In this document: piece by piece, positions 51,746 through 60,549 of the stretch | Numbering within the stretch: position 1 is the stretch's first letter | Layout: each line of letters begins with the position of its first letter | NCBI GenBank assembly: GCA_000496135.1 | Contig: KI542674.1 | Location: 1 to 64,000 of the forward strand | Length of the DNA: 64,000 bases | Source of the DNA: Thermoplasmatales archaeon E-plasma | GTDB lineage: Archaea; Thermoplasmatota; Thermoplasmata; Thermoplasmatales; Thermoplasmataceae | Reading direction: 5' to 3' | Translations under genes and position numbers: made by a program | Notes under the pieces: generated by a model | What the model was told of the DNA's origin: nothing | Seen by the model: the letters and a program-made list of their open reading frames with translations, nothing else | Databases searched by the model: none

Positions 51746-52498
51746 CTATCTGAAATTGACCCAAATTGAGATTCTTTTGAAAACTTCCTCGAATGGTGGC
51801 AGTTCTCCAAGAACTATTTGTTTCATTTCTCTGGCAAAAGATTCTTCTCGTTCTTTCAAATTGGTTAGAAATAATGACTTGTTGAATGCCAATCCGTAAA
51901 AGCTTATCTTTTGATTAATAAGGTCTACGTCAAATTTTATATTTTTCCTCCCTATAAGATAGTATAGATCGAAAATATCCCTAGCTTTTTTCCTGGTCAA
52001 TATTGCCCTGACTTTTTCTGCGCCAACTTCATCAAGGTTCATTCCAAGTAAATTCTTAATAGGAAGATCATACTGAGGAAAATCCAGTTTTAGAGGAATC
52101 TTAGGCAAAAGTATTGTTTCTCTTCCGCTTGCCTCCACATATATAACACAACTGTCCCTTTGGGAAGTGTTTAGTGGACCATTAATCATGAACCTTGCTG
52201 AAATCCCCGTTTCCTCATTCTTTATATTCTTCAATTTGTTAGAAAAGCCATAAAGATTAAGGGATTTTGAAACAAATTCTGGGAGATCCTTTTTTATATT
52301 CCCCGTTATGGTAAAATCTAAGTCTTCCGAAAATCTATTAAGACCATGAAAAAACCAGAGATAAGTACCACCTTTGAAAACTAATGGTAAATCAGACAAA
52401 GAGGAGAGTAAAACACTCTGTAGATAGTGCTTTTCCTGTTGCCATGGTCTTAAACCTGAAACTTTTGCCATTTCTCTGATTGATTTCGCACCTATCAT
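51746..52498 (-). CDS. AbiEii-type nucleotidyltransferase toxin
   Basis: A 250-aa protein of the AbiEii/AbiGii toxin family: LVFKGGTYLWFFHGLNRFSEDLDF, with GGT (43-45) and DLD (59-61) forming the nucleotidyltransferase active site, and GAEKVRAILTRKKARDIFDLYYL, the family's K/R-RD-x-x-DL motif. Known AbiEii toxins modify and inactivate tRNA or other targets, and the antitoxin blocks their expression. It overlaps the upstream antitoxin gene by 4 bases, as in type IV AbiE pairs. It lies just downstream of tRNA-Tyr and converges with it. Confidence 0.88.
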   Translation of the reverse strand: MIGAKSIREMAKVSGLRPWQQEKHYLQSVLLSSLSDLPLVFKGGTYLWFFHGLNRFSEDLDFTITGNIKKDLPEFVSKSLNLYGFSNKLKNIKNEETGISARFMINGPLNTSQRDSCVIYVEASGRETILLPKIPLKLDFPQYDLPIKNLLGMNLDEVGAEKVRAILTRKKARDIFDLYYLIGRKNIKFDVDLINQKISFYGLAFNKSLFLTNLKEREESFAREMKQIVLGELPPFEEVFKRISIWVNFR

Positions 52499-53076
52499 TG
52501 AAATACCTCTAACATCTTTTTCTTACCCTTTCCAATGAATTTAAGGAAAAGGGGCCTTAGTTTTTTGTACTCACTCGTTCTTCCTAACTCCAAAACATCA
52601 TCTAATGTGAACAGTTTAAGGTAATAGCCATCAAGCAGTGCCTTTTCCCTGGTTGCAACGAAACAGTAACTGCCGGAGACTTTGTGACGCTCAAATCCAA
52701 ACATAAGGCCGGGGTTTATTTTATGATATTCCAAGCCCAGTTCATGATATGTAATTGAATTTACCGGGGTTACTGACTGTATATAACGGGGAACTTGTTG
52801 AATAACATTATGAAACAATAACGCAGAGTCAAGAGAAATATATGATGGCTCAACTAGTTGTGAAGCTATGACAAAATCATCTTCGACAAATGATATTTTT
52901 CCTCTGATAAGTCTTATTGCCAGTTTCTTTTGAACCAATCTCGACAGATAAACTGCAGCAACATTTCTATCTTTATTTATGAGGTGTGCTAGTTGGGAAG
53001 TATTGTATACTGCCCGTCCACTAGAAAGAGCAGAATCTCTTATTTTATAAAGCGAAGAAACTTCATTCATTGTCAT
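52495..53076 (-). CDS. AbiEi-type antitoxin/transcriptional repressor
   Basis: A 193-aa protein with an N-terminal winged helix (VYNTSQLAHLINKDRNVAAVYLSRLVQKKLAIRLIRGKISF, in parts) and a C-terminal AbiEi-like domain (EPSYISLDSALLFHNVI, HKVSGSYCFVATREKALLDGYYL). Members repress their own operon through inverted repeats and neutralise the toxin. Possible starts are TTG 53082, ATG 53076 and ATG 53070; I use 53076. The palindrome at 53082-53099 sits directly at the start, fitting autoregulation. Confidence 0.85.
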   Translation of the reverse strand: MTMNEVSSLYKIRDSALSSGRAVYNTSQLAHLINKDRNVAAVYLSRLVQKKLAIRLIRGKISFVEDDFVIASQLVEPSYISLDSALLFHNVIQQVPRYIQSVTPVNSITYHELGLEYHKINPGLMFGFERHKVSGSYCFVATREKALLDGYYLKLFTLDDVLELGRTSEYKKLRPLFLKFIGKGKKKMLEVFQ

Positions 53077-53081
53077 CCTCA

Positions 53082-53099
53082 ATTAACAAATCTGTTAAT
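53082..53099 (-). promoter_or_regulatory. AbiE operator palindrome
   Basis: ATTAACA-AATC-TGTTAAT is a perfect inverted repeat (7-base arms, 4-base spacer) immediately upstream of the antitoxin ATG. AbiEi proteins bind inverted repeats in their own promoters, so this is the likely operator. The TTAACA half-site recurs at 45777-45791. Confidence 0.65.
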
Positions 53100-53149
53100 G
53101 TACAATGATGATACTCTACTTTAAAGTTTCTACCAATGGTATTTCGTAA

Positions 53150-53323
53150 TTATTGCCTTATTGAATTTATATTAAAATCATTAAGGTGTTCAGACCCATA
53201 AGATAAAACAGCAGTTATTGCGACATCTGGAATATTAGACTCTTCTGTGAAAGGCACTGGAATGAATTTTTCCCAAGCCTCAATAATGTTTGGAGACCTG
53301 ATATGAACTTTAGGGTATTGGCT
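53150..53323 (-). pseudogene. Probable gene fragment upstream of the AbiE pair
   Basis: On the minus strand an open stretch of 57 codons reads SQYPKVHIRSPNIIEAWEKF ... NINSIRQ and looks like real protein, but it has no start codon and a stop immediately before it. In another frame the bases just upstream read EVKVKANT, which would join it after a one-base shift. I do not recognise the family. It is probably the tail of a decayed gene in the spacer 53100-53508, which otherwise shows nothing. Confidence 0.35.
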
Positions 53324-53508
53324 TTAACCTTGACTTCCGCATGACAAACACTATCATTGTTTCATGCGAAAATCAAGTTTCAATCCTCGTTAGAGGTACA
53401 TAAAGTTAAACATAAACTCCGAGAGAGGAAATTTTACAGATAATTTTCTATTAATTTGGCCCTTTAGATATTTTAAAAAATTTTCAACCTTCAATTTAGA
53501 ACTTAATT

Positions 53509-54270
53509 TCAAACGATGATTTGTTGCATAGTTTTCTTTACAGCCATTGTTATGAAAGCCGTATGCATTATGCCCTCACTGTCAGGTCTCGTTGCATCCT
53601 TCCTCACAAGAAGATTTCTCTTAATAAGTTCAAATGTTTCAATAACATACAGACCATTTTTTTCCATTTCCAGAACAGTATTTTCAACCTGGTCAAAGTT
53701 CGGCAGGTAGGTAATAATACGCCCCCCCATTTTCAGAGAACTTACCACATTTTTCAAGCATAACCATGGATCCGGCAGATCCAGAAAAACTGCATCAAAT
53801 TTCCTTTGCTCTGAAGTGAAATCAAATTCGTTTATATCTATATTGTGAAATTCAAGTTGCGCCTTTGTATTGAATAATTCCATGTTTTTTCTAACTATGG
53901 CCTCAGTGCTTTTATCACGGTCTATTCCAACTATGATTCCCTTTTCTCCGATTACGCTGCTTATTTGTACAGATAATGCACCAGATCCTATCCCTGATTC
54001 CAGTACAATTGCACCGCTTCTGATTCCTGATGCTGATACAATTGCCGCTGAATCTTTGGAATTTATAATTTGCGCTCCTCTGATACCTGCAGAACCGAAA
54101 TCATATGGGATGCCGTCCGATATGAGGTATTCATTTCCCCTGATCTTTATTATATCTCCACTCCTGATTGAAATGTTAAATGGGATCTGTATGGTTTCTT
54201 TTCCCATATATATTAGATTCTTTTCCTCATCAATGTATCCGCCCTTATTTTTCCCTATTAATGTTCTCAT
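53509..54270 (-). CDS. trmI: tRNA (adenine-N1)-methyltransferase TrmI
   Basis: A 253-aa SAM-dependent methyltransferase of the archaeal TrmI type that makes m1A at 57/58 in the T loop. An N-terminal beta-rich domain (about 1-70, IRSGDIIKIRGNEYLISDG) precedes a Rossmann domain with IVLESGIGSGALSVQISSVIG (SAM motif I), GIDRD, and FDAVFLDLPDPW, the D-x-P-x-P/W catalytic motif. It overlaps the glycerate kinase gene. The ATG at 54270 gives a 26-base overlap; the ATG at 54291 gives 47 bases and is possible. Confidence 0.9.
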   Translation of the reverse strand: MRTLIGKNKGGYIDEEKNLIYMGKETIQIPFNISIRSGDIIKIRGNEYLISDGIPYDFGSAGIRGAQIINSKDSAAIVSASGIRSGAIVLESGIGSGALSVQISSVIGEKGIIVGIDRDKSTEAIVRKNMELFNTKAQLEFHNIDINEFDFTSEQRKFDAVFLDLPDPWLCLKNVVSSLKMGGRIITYLPNFDQVENTVLEMEKNGLYVIETFELIKRNLLVRKDATRPDSEGIMHTAFITMAVKKTMQQIIV

Positions 54271-55531
54271 TATACCCTCCATAATATCCAATTATAATAT
54301 CGGAAACGTTGGTTCCGGTAAATCCCGTTTCAACCTGAACCGAATATCTTCTTGCAAACCCTGCAGAATCACTTTTGTCAAGATAGCCCTTAAAATCAGT
54401 ATTAAGTGTTTCTCTTTTCAATTTATCGTCAACCATCATTCCCATCAGTCCACTGTTACCATCATCACCATCGGTTGCCGTGGACATTAATGAAAATACT
54501 TCATTTTTGTTCATTTCCAGCATTATTCTTAGAGAGAGTTCAGTATTTCTGCCTCCTTTCCCATTACCATTGACCTTTGCTGTGGTCTCTCCAAACCCCG
54601 TAAACCAGAAAGGTTTTCCTTTTTCAGCGAATATCTTTCTCAATATTAGAGGAAGTTTTTTCGATACCTCCATGATATCTCCAATAAGTATCTGCCCAAG
54701 GCTCAGTATATCGTATTGATCAGAATACATCTTAATATTTGCAGTTAATGAATCAGCAAATATTTCTCCACTCAGAATAAGCTCCATATCTGTTTTACTT
54801 TCATGATTCAGGTTATAACTGTTCGCAACGGGGCGTAGATCTTCAGGAATACAGGAACTTTTGATGCTTCCAAAATTAAAGTGATGTACAGCAAAGGGGT
54901 TGGAGCCTATGAGGTATAATTCATTAGAAGGTACATCAGATATAAGCAGAACCATGTATCTGTTAAAATTCAATTTTTGAAGAATCTTTCCGCATTTAAC
55001 TGATGAAATACCACACCTTAAAGCATTTAAAGATTCTATATCAGTGCCCGCGTTCAGCAAACATTTAGTTATATTAGAGAACGTTTGATCGTCTATACCG
55101 CTTTCAGGTAATTCAAACAGTGCAGATGCTCCTCCCGAAAGGAGAACAATCAAATTTTCCTCCTTTGCGTTTTGTAATAGGTTCATAATCTTGCGCGTTG
55201 ATTCATATGAATCAGCAAGTGGTATGGGGTGGTTACCCTTGAATATTTTAAGATCGGAATCAGAGGAATTTACGGCAAATGGAGCGAGTATAATCTTTAA
55301 TTTTGACGATCTAAAGTTTGTCTCGCTTATTCCTGCAGCCATGGATTCCGCAGCTTTTCCAAGGGCAAATACAGCAGTTTTATCAGGTATTAAATCAACG
55401 TTTTCAAGCCTTTTAGCTACAATTCTGCCAGGTTCATTTTTCAAAAATGTTGTGCGTAATATGTTCAGAATCTTGTTTGCCCTTTGAACATTCAAAAAAT
55501 TGTGATCTGTGGGGAATTCTTGTATATTCAT
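54245..55531 (-). CDS. Glycerate 2-kinase (MOFRL family)
   Basis: A 428-aa kinase of the GK/MOFRL type: VFALGKAAESMAAGI, VLLSGGASALFELPESGID, LLISDVPSNELYLIGSNPFA and the C-terminal MOFRL domain with GRNTELSLRI and TDGDDGNSGLMGMM. It phosphorylates D-glycerate to 2-phosphoglycerate, the step known in the non-phosphorylative Entner-Doudoroff pathway of Thermoplasma and Picrophilus; the product feeds enolase. It lies between a rhodanese gene (4-base overlap) and trmI. Confidence 0.93.
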   Translation of the reverse strand: MNIQEFPTDHNFLNVQRANKILNILRTTFLKNEPGRIVAKRLENVDLIPDKTAVFALGKAAESMAAGISETNFRSSKLKIILAPFAVNSSDSDLKIFKGNHPIPLADSYESTRKIMNLLQNAKEENLIVLLSGGASALFELPESGIDDQTFSNITKCLLNAGTDIESLNALRCGISSVKCGKILQKLNFNRYMVLLISDVPSNELYLIGSNPFAVHHFNFGSIKSSCIPEDLRPVANSYNLNHESKTDMELILSGEIFADSLTANIKMYSDQYDILSLGQILIGDIMEVSKKLPLILRKIFAEKGKPFWFTGFGETTAKVNGNGKGGRNTELSLRIMLEMNKNEVFSLMSTATDGDDGNSGLMGMMVDDKLKRETLNTDFKGYLDKSDSAGFARRYSVQVETGFTGTNVSDIIIGYYGGYNENINREK

Positions 55532-55851
55532 TCTACCTCAAAATCCCTCAGATGCCATGCTATGATACCCCCGGAAACGCTGTATACAGGGACCTTAACA
55601 CTGTTTCTGAGCAGTGATGCTTCTCTTAGACTCTTACCTCCGCTGTTGCATATGATGCAAATTGGAACGTTTTGATCTTCAAGCCACTTAGACCTCTCAA
55701 TCATTTCCGGAAGTGATAAATTAATTGATCCCTTTATATGACCCAGTTCTCCATTAAAATCACCAGGATTTCTTGAGTCTATTAACAGAACTCCGTTTGA
55801 ATCCATCATTTCTTTCAATTCACTCACAGAGATTGCTTTCTTGACCTTCAT
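55528..55851 (-). CDS. Rhodanese-like domain protein
   Basis: A 107-aa single rhodanese domain. SNGVLLIDSRNPGDFNGELGHIKGSINLSLPEM is the family entrance, and the active-site Cys lies in PICIICNSGGKSLREASLL. It should move sulfane sulfur between donors and acceptors in the cytoplasm. It overlaps the glycerate kinase start by 4 bases and is the first gene of that operon. Confidence 0.92.
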   Translation of the reverse strand: MKVKKAISVSELKEMMDSNGVLLIDSRNPGDFNGELGHIKGSINLSLPEMIERSKWLEDQNVPICIICNSGGKSLREASLLRNSVKVPVYSVSGGIIAWHLRDFEVE

Positions 55852-55952
55852 TAACTATTGTTATGAATAAATCGATATAAACTATTATGTGGGAATTCAA
55901 ACGATAACTAGGTTAAATAAACAAAATAAATACTCAGAAGTCATTACTATTA

Positions 55953-57173
55953 ATGAAGAGCGAAGTTAAGGCATTGATCTTCACTTCAGTAGGACACTTT
56001 GCCAATGATGGTACATTCCTTCTTTTCTCCGCGCTCATAGTTTTTTATTCTAATATAGGGATTCCTGTATATTTCACAGGTTCATTGGCCATAGTTTACA
56101 CACTTCTCAGTGGTATTTTTGCCCTTTATGTTGGAAAACTTTCTGATAAATTTAACAAAGACCCTGAATTAATGTCAATTGGTATTCTGATAATGGGAAT
56201 AGCAGTGGCTCTTCTAGCACTTCCCTTCTATTCATCATATGGAGAATATTATACTGTCACATTAGGGTCGCTTATTCTGGGAATAGGCCAAGCTTTCTAT
56301 CATCCCATCGGGGCAAATATAATCAGATTTTCAAAGCCCGGTAGAGATATGTCTGACTTCCTTGGAATTAATGGATCCTTTGGAAGCCTCGGGAGAAGTC
56401 TCCTAATATTAGTATTTGGAGCATTTGTTCTTTCAACCGGTGATTTCACAGGTACTTTGCTTTATGCCATCATATTTATAGTTCTTTCAGGAATAATTTA
56501 TTCTGGTACTTACAGGATTAGAAAACCGGAAAGAAAATCAGGTAAACAGAATAAATCCATGAAGGGTGAATTGACGGGTAGTGCAGGTGTGTGGGGATTC
56601 ATTGCAGTCCTCACATCCTCATTCTTCCTGCGTTCAATGTTTCTTGGAAGTGTTTCAGTTTATATCTTCTCTTATCTCGATCAGATAGATGGTAACAGCA
56701 GCGCCCTGTCATTTATTTTTCTTGGGGTAAGTCTGATGACGCCCGTCATAGGACAGCCCTTTTTTGGATATCTGACCCGTAAGAAGGGAGGTTTCCTCAC
56801 AGTCGTTTTGACCGGGGTAATATCTTTTGTGATGTTTGTTGGCTTTTTAGCCACAAATATGTATTATATTGATCTTATTTTTTACTCTGTTTATGCATTT
56901 GCAGCTTACACCGGGTTTCCTACATTGCTTGGTTTTATAGGTCAGAATGTTCCAGCGTCCGTATCTGCTCGAGCGAATACCATAGCATGGGGGCTTGGAA
57001 ATACCATTGGAAGCAGTGCTGGACTTGGCTTTTTCCTTCTCTTCTACAAAGTACTGGACCAGAGCCTTCACACGGTATTTATAGAAATTTCCCTGTTCCT
57101 TCTTGCGTCAATAATAATTGCACTGTTCATCCCAATGTATTCTAAGAAAATCGTTCATGAAACAGAAACTTGA
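55953..57173 (+). CDS. MFS transporter
   Basis: A 406-aa transporter with about 12 membrane segments in two bundles: AVGHFANDGTFLLFSALIVFY (start of TM1, with the FxND motif seen in Fsr-like MFS), the motif A-like GKLSDKFNKDPELM, GSLILGIGQAFYHPIGANII and LTRKKGGFLT after the sixth segment. The fosmidomycin-resistance-like subgroup is the closest type I can see; substrates of such archaeal proteins are unknown. The gene is followed 48 bases later by a substrate-binding-like protein in the same direction. Confidence 0.88.
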   Translation: MKSEVKALIFTSVGHFANDGTFLLFSALIVFYSNIGIPVYFTGSLAIVYTLLSGIFALYVGKLSDKFNKDPELMSIGILIMGIAVALLALPFYSSYGEYYTVTLGSLILGIGQAFYHPIGANIIRFSKPGRDMSDFLGINGSFGSLGRSLLILVFGAFVLSTGDFTGTLLYAIIFIVLSGIIYSGTYRIRKPERKSGKQNKSMKGELTGSAGVWGFIAVLTSSFFLRSMFLGSVSVYIFSYLDQIDGNSSALSFIFLGVSLMTPVIGQPFFGYLTRKKGGFLTVVLTGVISFVMFVGFLATNMYYIDLIFYSVYAFAAYTGFPTLLGFIGQNVPASVSARANTIAWGLGNTIGSSAGLGFFLLFYKVLDQSLHTVFIEISLFLLASIIIALFIPMYSKKIVHETET

Positions 57174-57221
57174 AATCGATCTAATTATGTTGATCAATCA
57201 TGATAAAAGGAGGCAGAGGTA

Positions 57222-58040
57222 TTGACTGAATTCAGAGACGCTCTGGGCAATATAACACAGATTAATGATAAACTGGAAAGAATAGTTTCACTTTCACCAT
57301 CAGTAACAGAAACTTTGTTTGAATATGGGCTTGGAAAAAAAATAGTAGGAGTGAGTGCATTCTGCAAAAGGCCCGCAGAAACAGATAATATAAGAAAAGT
57401 AGGCAGTTATGGAACCGCAAGGATAGAGGTTCTTGATGAAATTAAGCCGGATATAGTGATGATGATGAGTGGCTACGCAGAGCCACTCTACAAAAAAATA
57501 AGGGAACGGTATAACACCTTTCTGTTCAAACTCCCAACAACCGTTTTTGGCATACTTGAGCTGATCAAGGAGGTTGGTATAGTAACCTCAAGTCAGGATA
57601 AGGCTAGGGAACTTGAATATGCGATGTTACAGGGGCTGAAGAAGGTTAGAAAGTATTCAATGAAAGGGTATCTGGAAATTGACCTTGGTGGACCGGTAAC
57701 ATTTGGCTCTCAGAGCTATATCACCGATTCACTCACTCTTTTTGGCCTGACTTTGCCATTTGAGATGAGACAGCACGAATGGATGGTTCCCAATGATCAG
57801 GAAATTGTGGAATTTGATCCGGATATCCTCATCTATGAAGGTAAAATGTACCGGGGTTCCAATAAGGAAGAAGTCCAGAAAGCGTTTACGGATCGAGGAT
57901 ATGGAAATTCGAGCTTTATGAGGAATAAGAATATCTTCGTCACACCTGGAAAACTGGATTTCTTTGCACACCACGGTCCAAGCTTTTTCAGGGAAGTAAT
58001 TCCATGGTTAAGAAATACACTTGATAGTGTATCTTTGTGA
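57222..58040 (+). CDS. BtuF/TroA-like substrate-binding-fold protein without signal peptide
   Basis: A 272-aa protein of the cobalamin/iron-siderophore binding fold (helical-backbone metal receptor): ERIVSLSPSVTETLFEYGLGKKIVGVS, VGSYGTARIEVLDEIKPDIVMMMSGY, and a C-terminal lobe HEWMVPNDQEIVEFDPDILIYEG. The N-terminus (TTG start, preceded by GGAGGCAGAGG) goes straight into MTEFRDALGN, without signal peptide or lipobox. It cannot be a normal exported ABC binding protein unless a start was missed; no ABC permease or ATPase is adjacent. It may be a cytoplasmic binding protein. Confidence 0.78.
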   Translation: MTEFRDALGNITQINDKLERIVSLSPSVTETLFEYGLGKKIVGVSAFCKRPAETDNIRKVGSYGTARIEVLDEIKPDIVMMMSGYAEPLYKKIRERYNTFLFKLPTTVFGILELIKEVGIVTSSQDKARELEYAMLQGLKKVRKYSMKGYLEIDLGGPVTFGSQSYITDSLTLFGLTLPFEMRQHEWMVPNDQEIVEFDPDILIYEGKMYRGSNKEEVQKAFTDRGYGNSSFMRNKNIFVTPGKLDFFAHHGPSFFREVIPWLRNTLDSVSL

Positions 58041-58140
58041 TGTTAGAATATAGAATTGTTTGCAGAAAGAATCCTTAAGAAGCACACTTGGAAAGAGTTT
58101 GTGATTAGATAAGCATTTATATAACCACAACATATCTAAC

Positions 58141-58157
58141 TTGTCTTTTTAGACAGG
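58141..58157 (+). promoter_or_regulatory. Small hairpin in the ssb leader
   Basis: TGTCT-TTTT-AGACA (58142-58155) forms a 5-bp stem 14 bases before the ssb ATG, between a CATTTATATAACC box (58112-58124) and a GGAAAAG that could be a ribosome site. The leader is longer than most in this window, so it may carry control. Confidence 0.35.
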
Positions 58158-58169
58158 AAAAGTAACCAA

Positions 58170-58670
58170 ATGGAAGGAACAACCAAAATTAAGGACCTTA
58201 ATCCTTATTCCAGAAGGGTAAACGTTTTGGGTAAGGTAGTAGAAGTTGGACAGCCAAAAGAAATAACAACCAGATTCGGAGAAGGAAAGTCTGTAACTGA
58301 AGTCGTCATTGGCGATGAAACAGGAAAGATAACACTTTCTCTTTGGGGAGATCAGGTAAGCAAAGTCGAGAGCGGAAAGACCCTTTATATTGATAACGGA
58401 TATATTTCCCTCGTTAGAGGCCATATGAGACTAAACGTCGGAAAATATGGAAATCTCAACGACTCTGAAGAAGCTATCGAAGAACTCAACACTGAGTTGG
58501 ACATGAGCGAAAAGGTTCACGAGAGCAATTACAGAAGGAGTGGACCAGGTAGTGGAAGCAGCGGAGGCTTCAGAAGAGGCGGAAGCGGTGGCGGAAGCTA
58601 CAGAAGAGGCGGTTTCAACCAGAACTCTGGAAACAGAGATAATGGCGATAACGAAGACAGAGAATTCTGA
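58170..58670 (+). CDS. ssb: Single-stranded DNA-binding protein (RPA-like, single OB fold)
   Basis: A 166-aa protein with one OB fold (about 5-110: VNVLGKVVEVGQPKEI, GEGKSVTEVVIGDETGKITLSLWGDQV, LYIDNGYISLVRGHMRLNVGKYG), a flexible glycine/arginine-rich linker (SGSSGGFRRGGSGGGSYRRGG) and an acidic end (NGDNEDREF), the layout of Sulfolobus/Thermoplasma SSB with a protein-binding tail. It binds single-stranded DNA in replication and repair. The gene is monocistronic, ends close to the converging DNA ligase gene and has a leader hairpin. Confidence 0.93.
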   Translation: MEGTTKIKDLNPYSRRVNVLGKVVEVGQPKEITTRFGEGKSVTEVVIGDETGKITLSLWGDQVSKVESGKTLYIDNGYISLVRGHMRLNVGKYGNLNDSEEAIEELNTELDMSEKVHESNYRRSGPGSGSSGGFRRGGSGGGSYRRGGFNQNSGNRDNGDNEDREF

Positions 58671-58682
58671 GTTAAATAAAAC

Positions 58683-60518
58683 TCACAAACTCTTTTTTTG
58701 ATTTTTATAAATTTCTAAAATTTCTATATTATTTGTTGCGTTTTCAGGTTTTTTATCATCTCTCCATCTACCTGTAAATCTAGGGAAACGAAGTGCTAAT
58801 CCTTTTCCAAGAGCATCTTTATTGCAAGTGTGGATTGGACTTACAGTTATCTCTGCACCCTTGACCTCCATTACTTTATCAGGATAAATCCAGACATCCG
58901 GGATTAATATTGAGTCAACATTGTTTGGCTTTCCGGGAACTACAGATCCGGAAAAAATTCGTGGTAAACTGAAAAGAACATCATCTGTAAAGCCCGTTCC
59001 CAGTTTACAGAACGTTTCAAAAATACCCTTTTCCCGGTTATAGGTAGCCAGAAGAAGAGCCCCGTACGTTTTAGCTCTCCTTCCATGCCCCCAGAATGCG
59101 CCAACAACAGCAAGGTCGAAAGTATCATTGATCATTGACTGATAATCCCTTTTGTATTTGATCCAGTTCCACCCGCGAGCGCCTGCTCTGTAAATTGATT
59201 TTTTATCAAGGCTCTTGGCAACTATGCCCTCACAGCCGTCCTCAATGGATAATTCAAAAAACGCTTCCAGTTCTGCAGGATCAGAGGATTCTATTCTTTG
59301 TGCAAGCTTTATCTTATCTGTTTCCTTTATGGTTCTCTGTAATGCTTTCCTCCTGTCGGAATACCCTTTTCTCGACAGATCCTTTCCATTTAGGTATACT
59401 ATATCAAAAAGAAACAGAGTAATGGGTATCTCATCCTCAATGGTCTTATTACCTGCTCTTTGGATTTCCTTTCCCTCCTCGGAAACAACTTCAAACTTCA
59501 TGATATTGTCACTTTTGGCGGAAGATGTTGAGAGGTCATTCTTGCGTCCGCGTCTTCTTGATATCTCCTGGAAAGGAAATATCTCCCCTGTAGCTGGATT
59601 GTATGGAACCATTTCACCATCTAGAATTCCATCCTTTATTTTGCGCTGACTTTTGACTGCTTCCACCACATCTGGAAATTGTCCTGTGGTCTCTTCATTA
59701 CCCCGTGAAAATATCTTTACAGTTCCATCCTTGATATGAACCTGAGCCCGTAAGCCATCGTATTTGTATTCAAATGCAGCTTTACCACCCATTTTCTCTA
59801 AAATAGATGGAATGCTCTGAAGCCTTTCTGCAAGCATTACTTTGAACGGTATCATTGGTTTTGGTCCAAAATTTTTGATCTCTTCACGATCATTTTTAAA
59901 AAGAATTTCAGAAATTCCTGCCAGGTCTGGATTGAAATTGTAATAACTTTCCACATCCTGTGATATATCTTCAAAATGAAAGGCATCAACCAGTCCCATC
60001 AGTATGGTGGAATCTGCAACTCCCAACCTTAGCTTTCCCAATGCGATTCTCACAATGTACTTTGCCTCGTCTGCGGACCCTGATAAAAGCAAATTTTTCA
60101 TCAGATCTTTTTTTATTTTTGTACTATCCGGCCCACTCTTTTCACTGATCAACTTCAGAGTGTTAAAGACCTTATCAACTGTCATAATGTCTTTGAATAG
60201 AAGTTCCTGTTTATTGGAATTCATTAGTTCCTGTGTCAACGAACCAATATCTCCGATTTTACCAAGCTTCCTCAGAATAATCTCAGGATCGTTTCCAGAT
60301 ATGTCAGATAAAATCTCTATTACTGTCTTTTCTGCTATGCCTGTTTCTTTTCCCTCATAATCGGGTGCAATTTTTCCCTGTATGAGGTATATTACCTTTT
60401 TTAAATCAGTTCCTGATTCAATAAAGAGGGAAGATAATATTTGCTTTAATTCAAGCCTTTTGGATGTATCAGTCATCCTGTTCAAATAATCTGAAAATAT
60501 TGAAAATAACAACACCAT
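58683..60518 (-). CDS. lig: ATP-dependent DNA ligase
   Basis: A 611-aa archaeal DNA ligase I. An N-terminal DNA-binding domain (about 1-220) is followed by the nucleotidyltransferase core with the adenylated Lys in FEYKYDGLRAQVH, ILDGEMVPYNP and EGIVAKSLDKKSIYRAG, then an OB fold containing FDLAVVGAFWGHGRRAKTYGALLLA and ending RFPRFTGRWRDDKK. Length and order are normal. It seals nicks in replication and repair. It converges with ssb. Confidence 0.97.
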   Translation of the reverse strand: MVLLFSIFSDYLNRMTDTSKRLELKQILSSLFIESGTDLKKVIYLIQGKIAPDYEGKETGIAEKTVIEILSDISGNDPEIILRKLGKIGDIGSLTQELMNSNKQELLFKDIMTVDKVFNTLKLISEKSGPDSTKIKKDLMKNLLLSGSADEAKYIVRIALGKLRLGVADSTILMGLVDAFHFEDISQDVESYYNFNPDLAGISEILFKNDREEIKNFGPKPMIPFKVMLAERLQSIPSILEKMGGKAAFEYKYDGLRAQVHIKDGTVKIFSRGNEETTGQFPDVVEAVKSQRKIKDGILDGEMVPYNPATGEIFPFQEISRRRGRKNDLSTSSAKSDNIMKFEVVSEEGKEIQRAGNKTIEDEIPITLFLFDIVYLNGKDLSRKGYSDRRKALQRTIKETDKIKLAQRIESSDPAELEAFFELSIEDGCEGIVAKSLDKKSIYRAGARGWNWIKYKRDYQSMINDTFDLAVVGAFWGHGRRAKTYGALLLATYNREKGIFETFCKLGTGFTDDVLFSLPRIFSGSVVPGKPNNVDSILIPDVWIYPDKVMEVKGAEITVSPIHTCNKDALGKGLALRFPRFTGRWRDDKKPENATNNIEILEIYKNQKKSL

Positions 60519-60549
60519 GTTATTTTATTAAATGCTTTAAATTTTCTTT

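Noticed and set aside
51675-53508. A direct repeat of the tRNA-Tyr 3' end marking an attachment site
   Set aside because: I searched by eye for a copy of the T-arm/acceptor sequence downstream and found none, so integration at the tRNA is only suggested by location.
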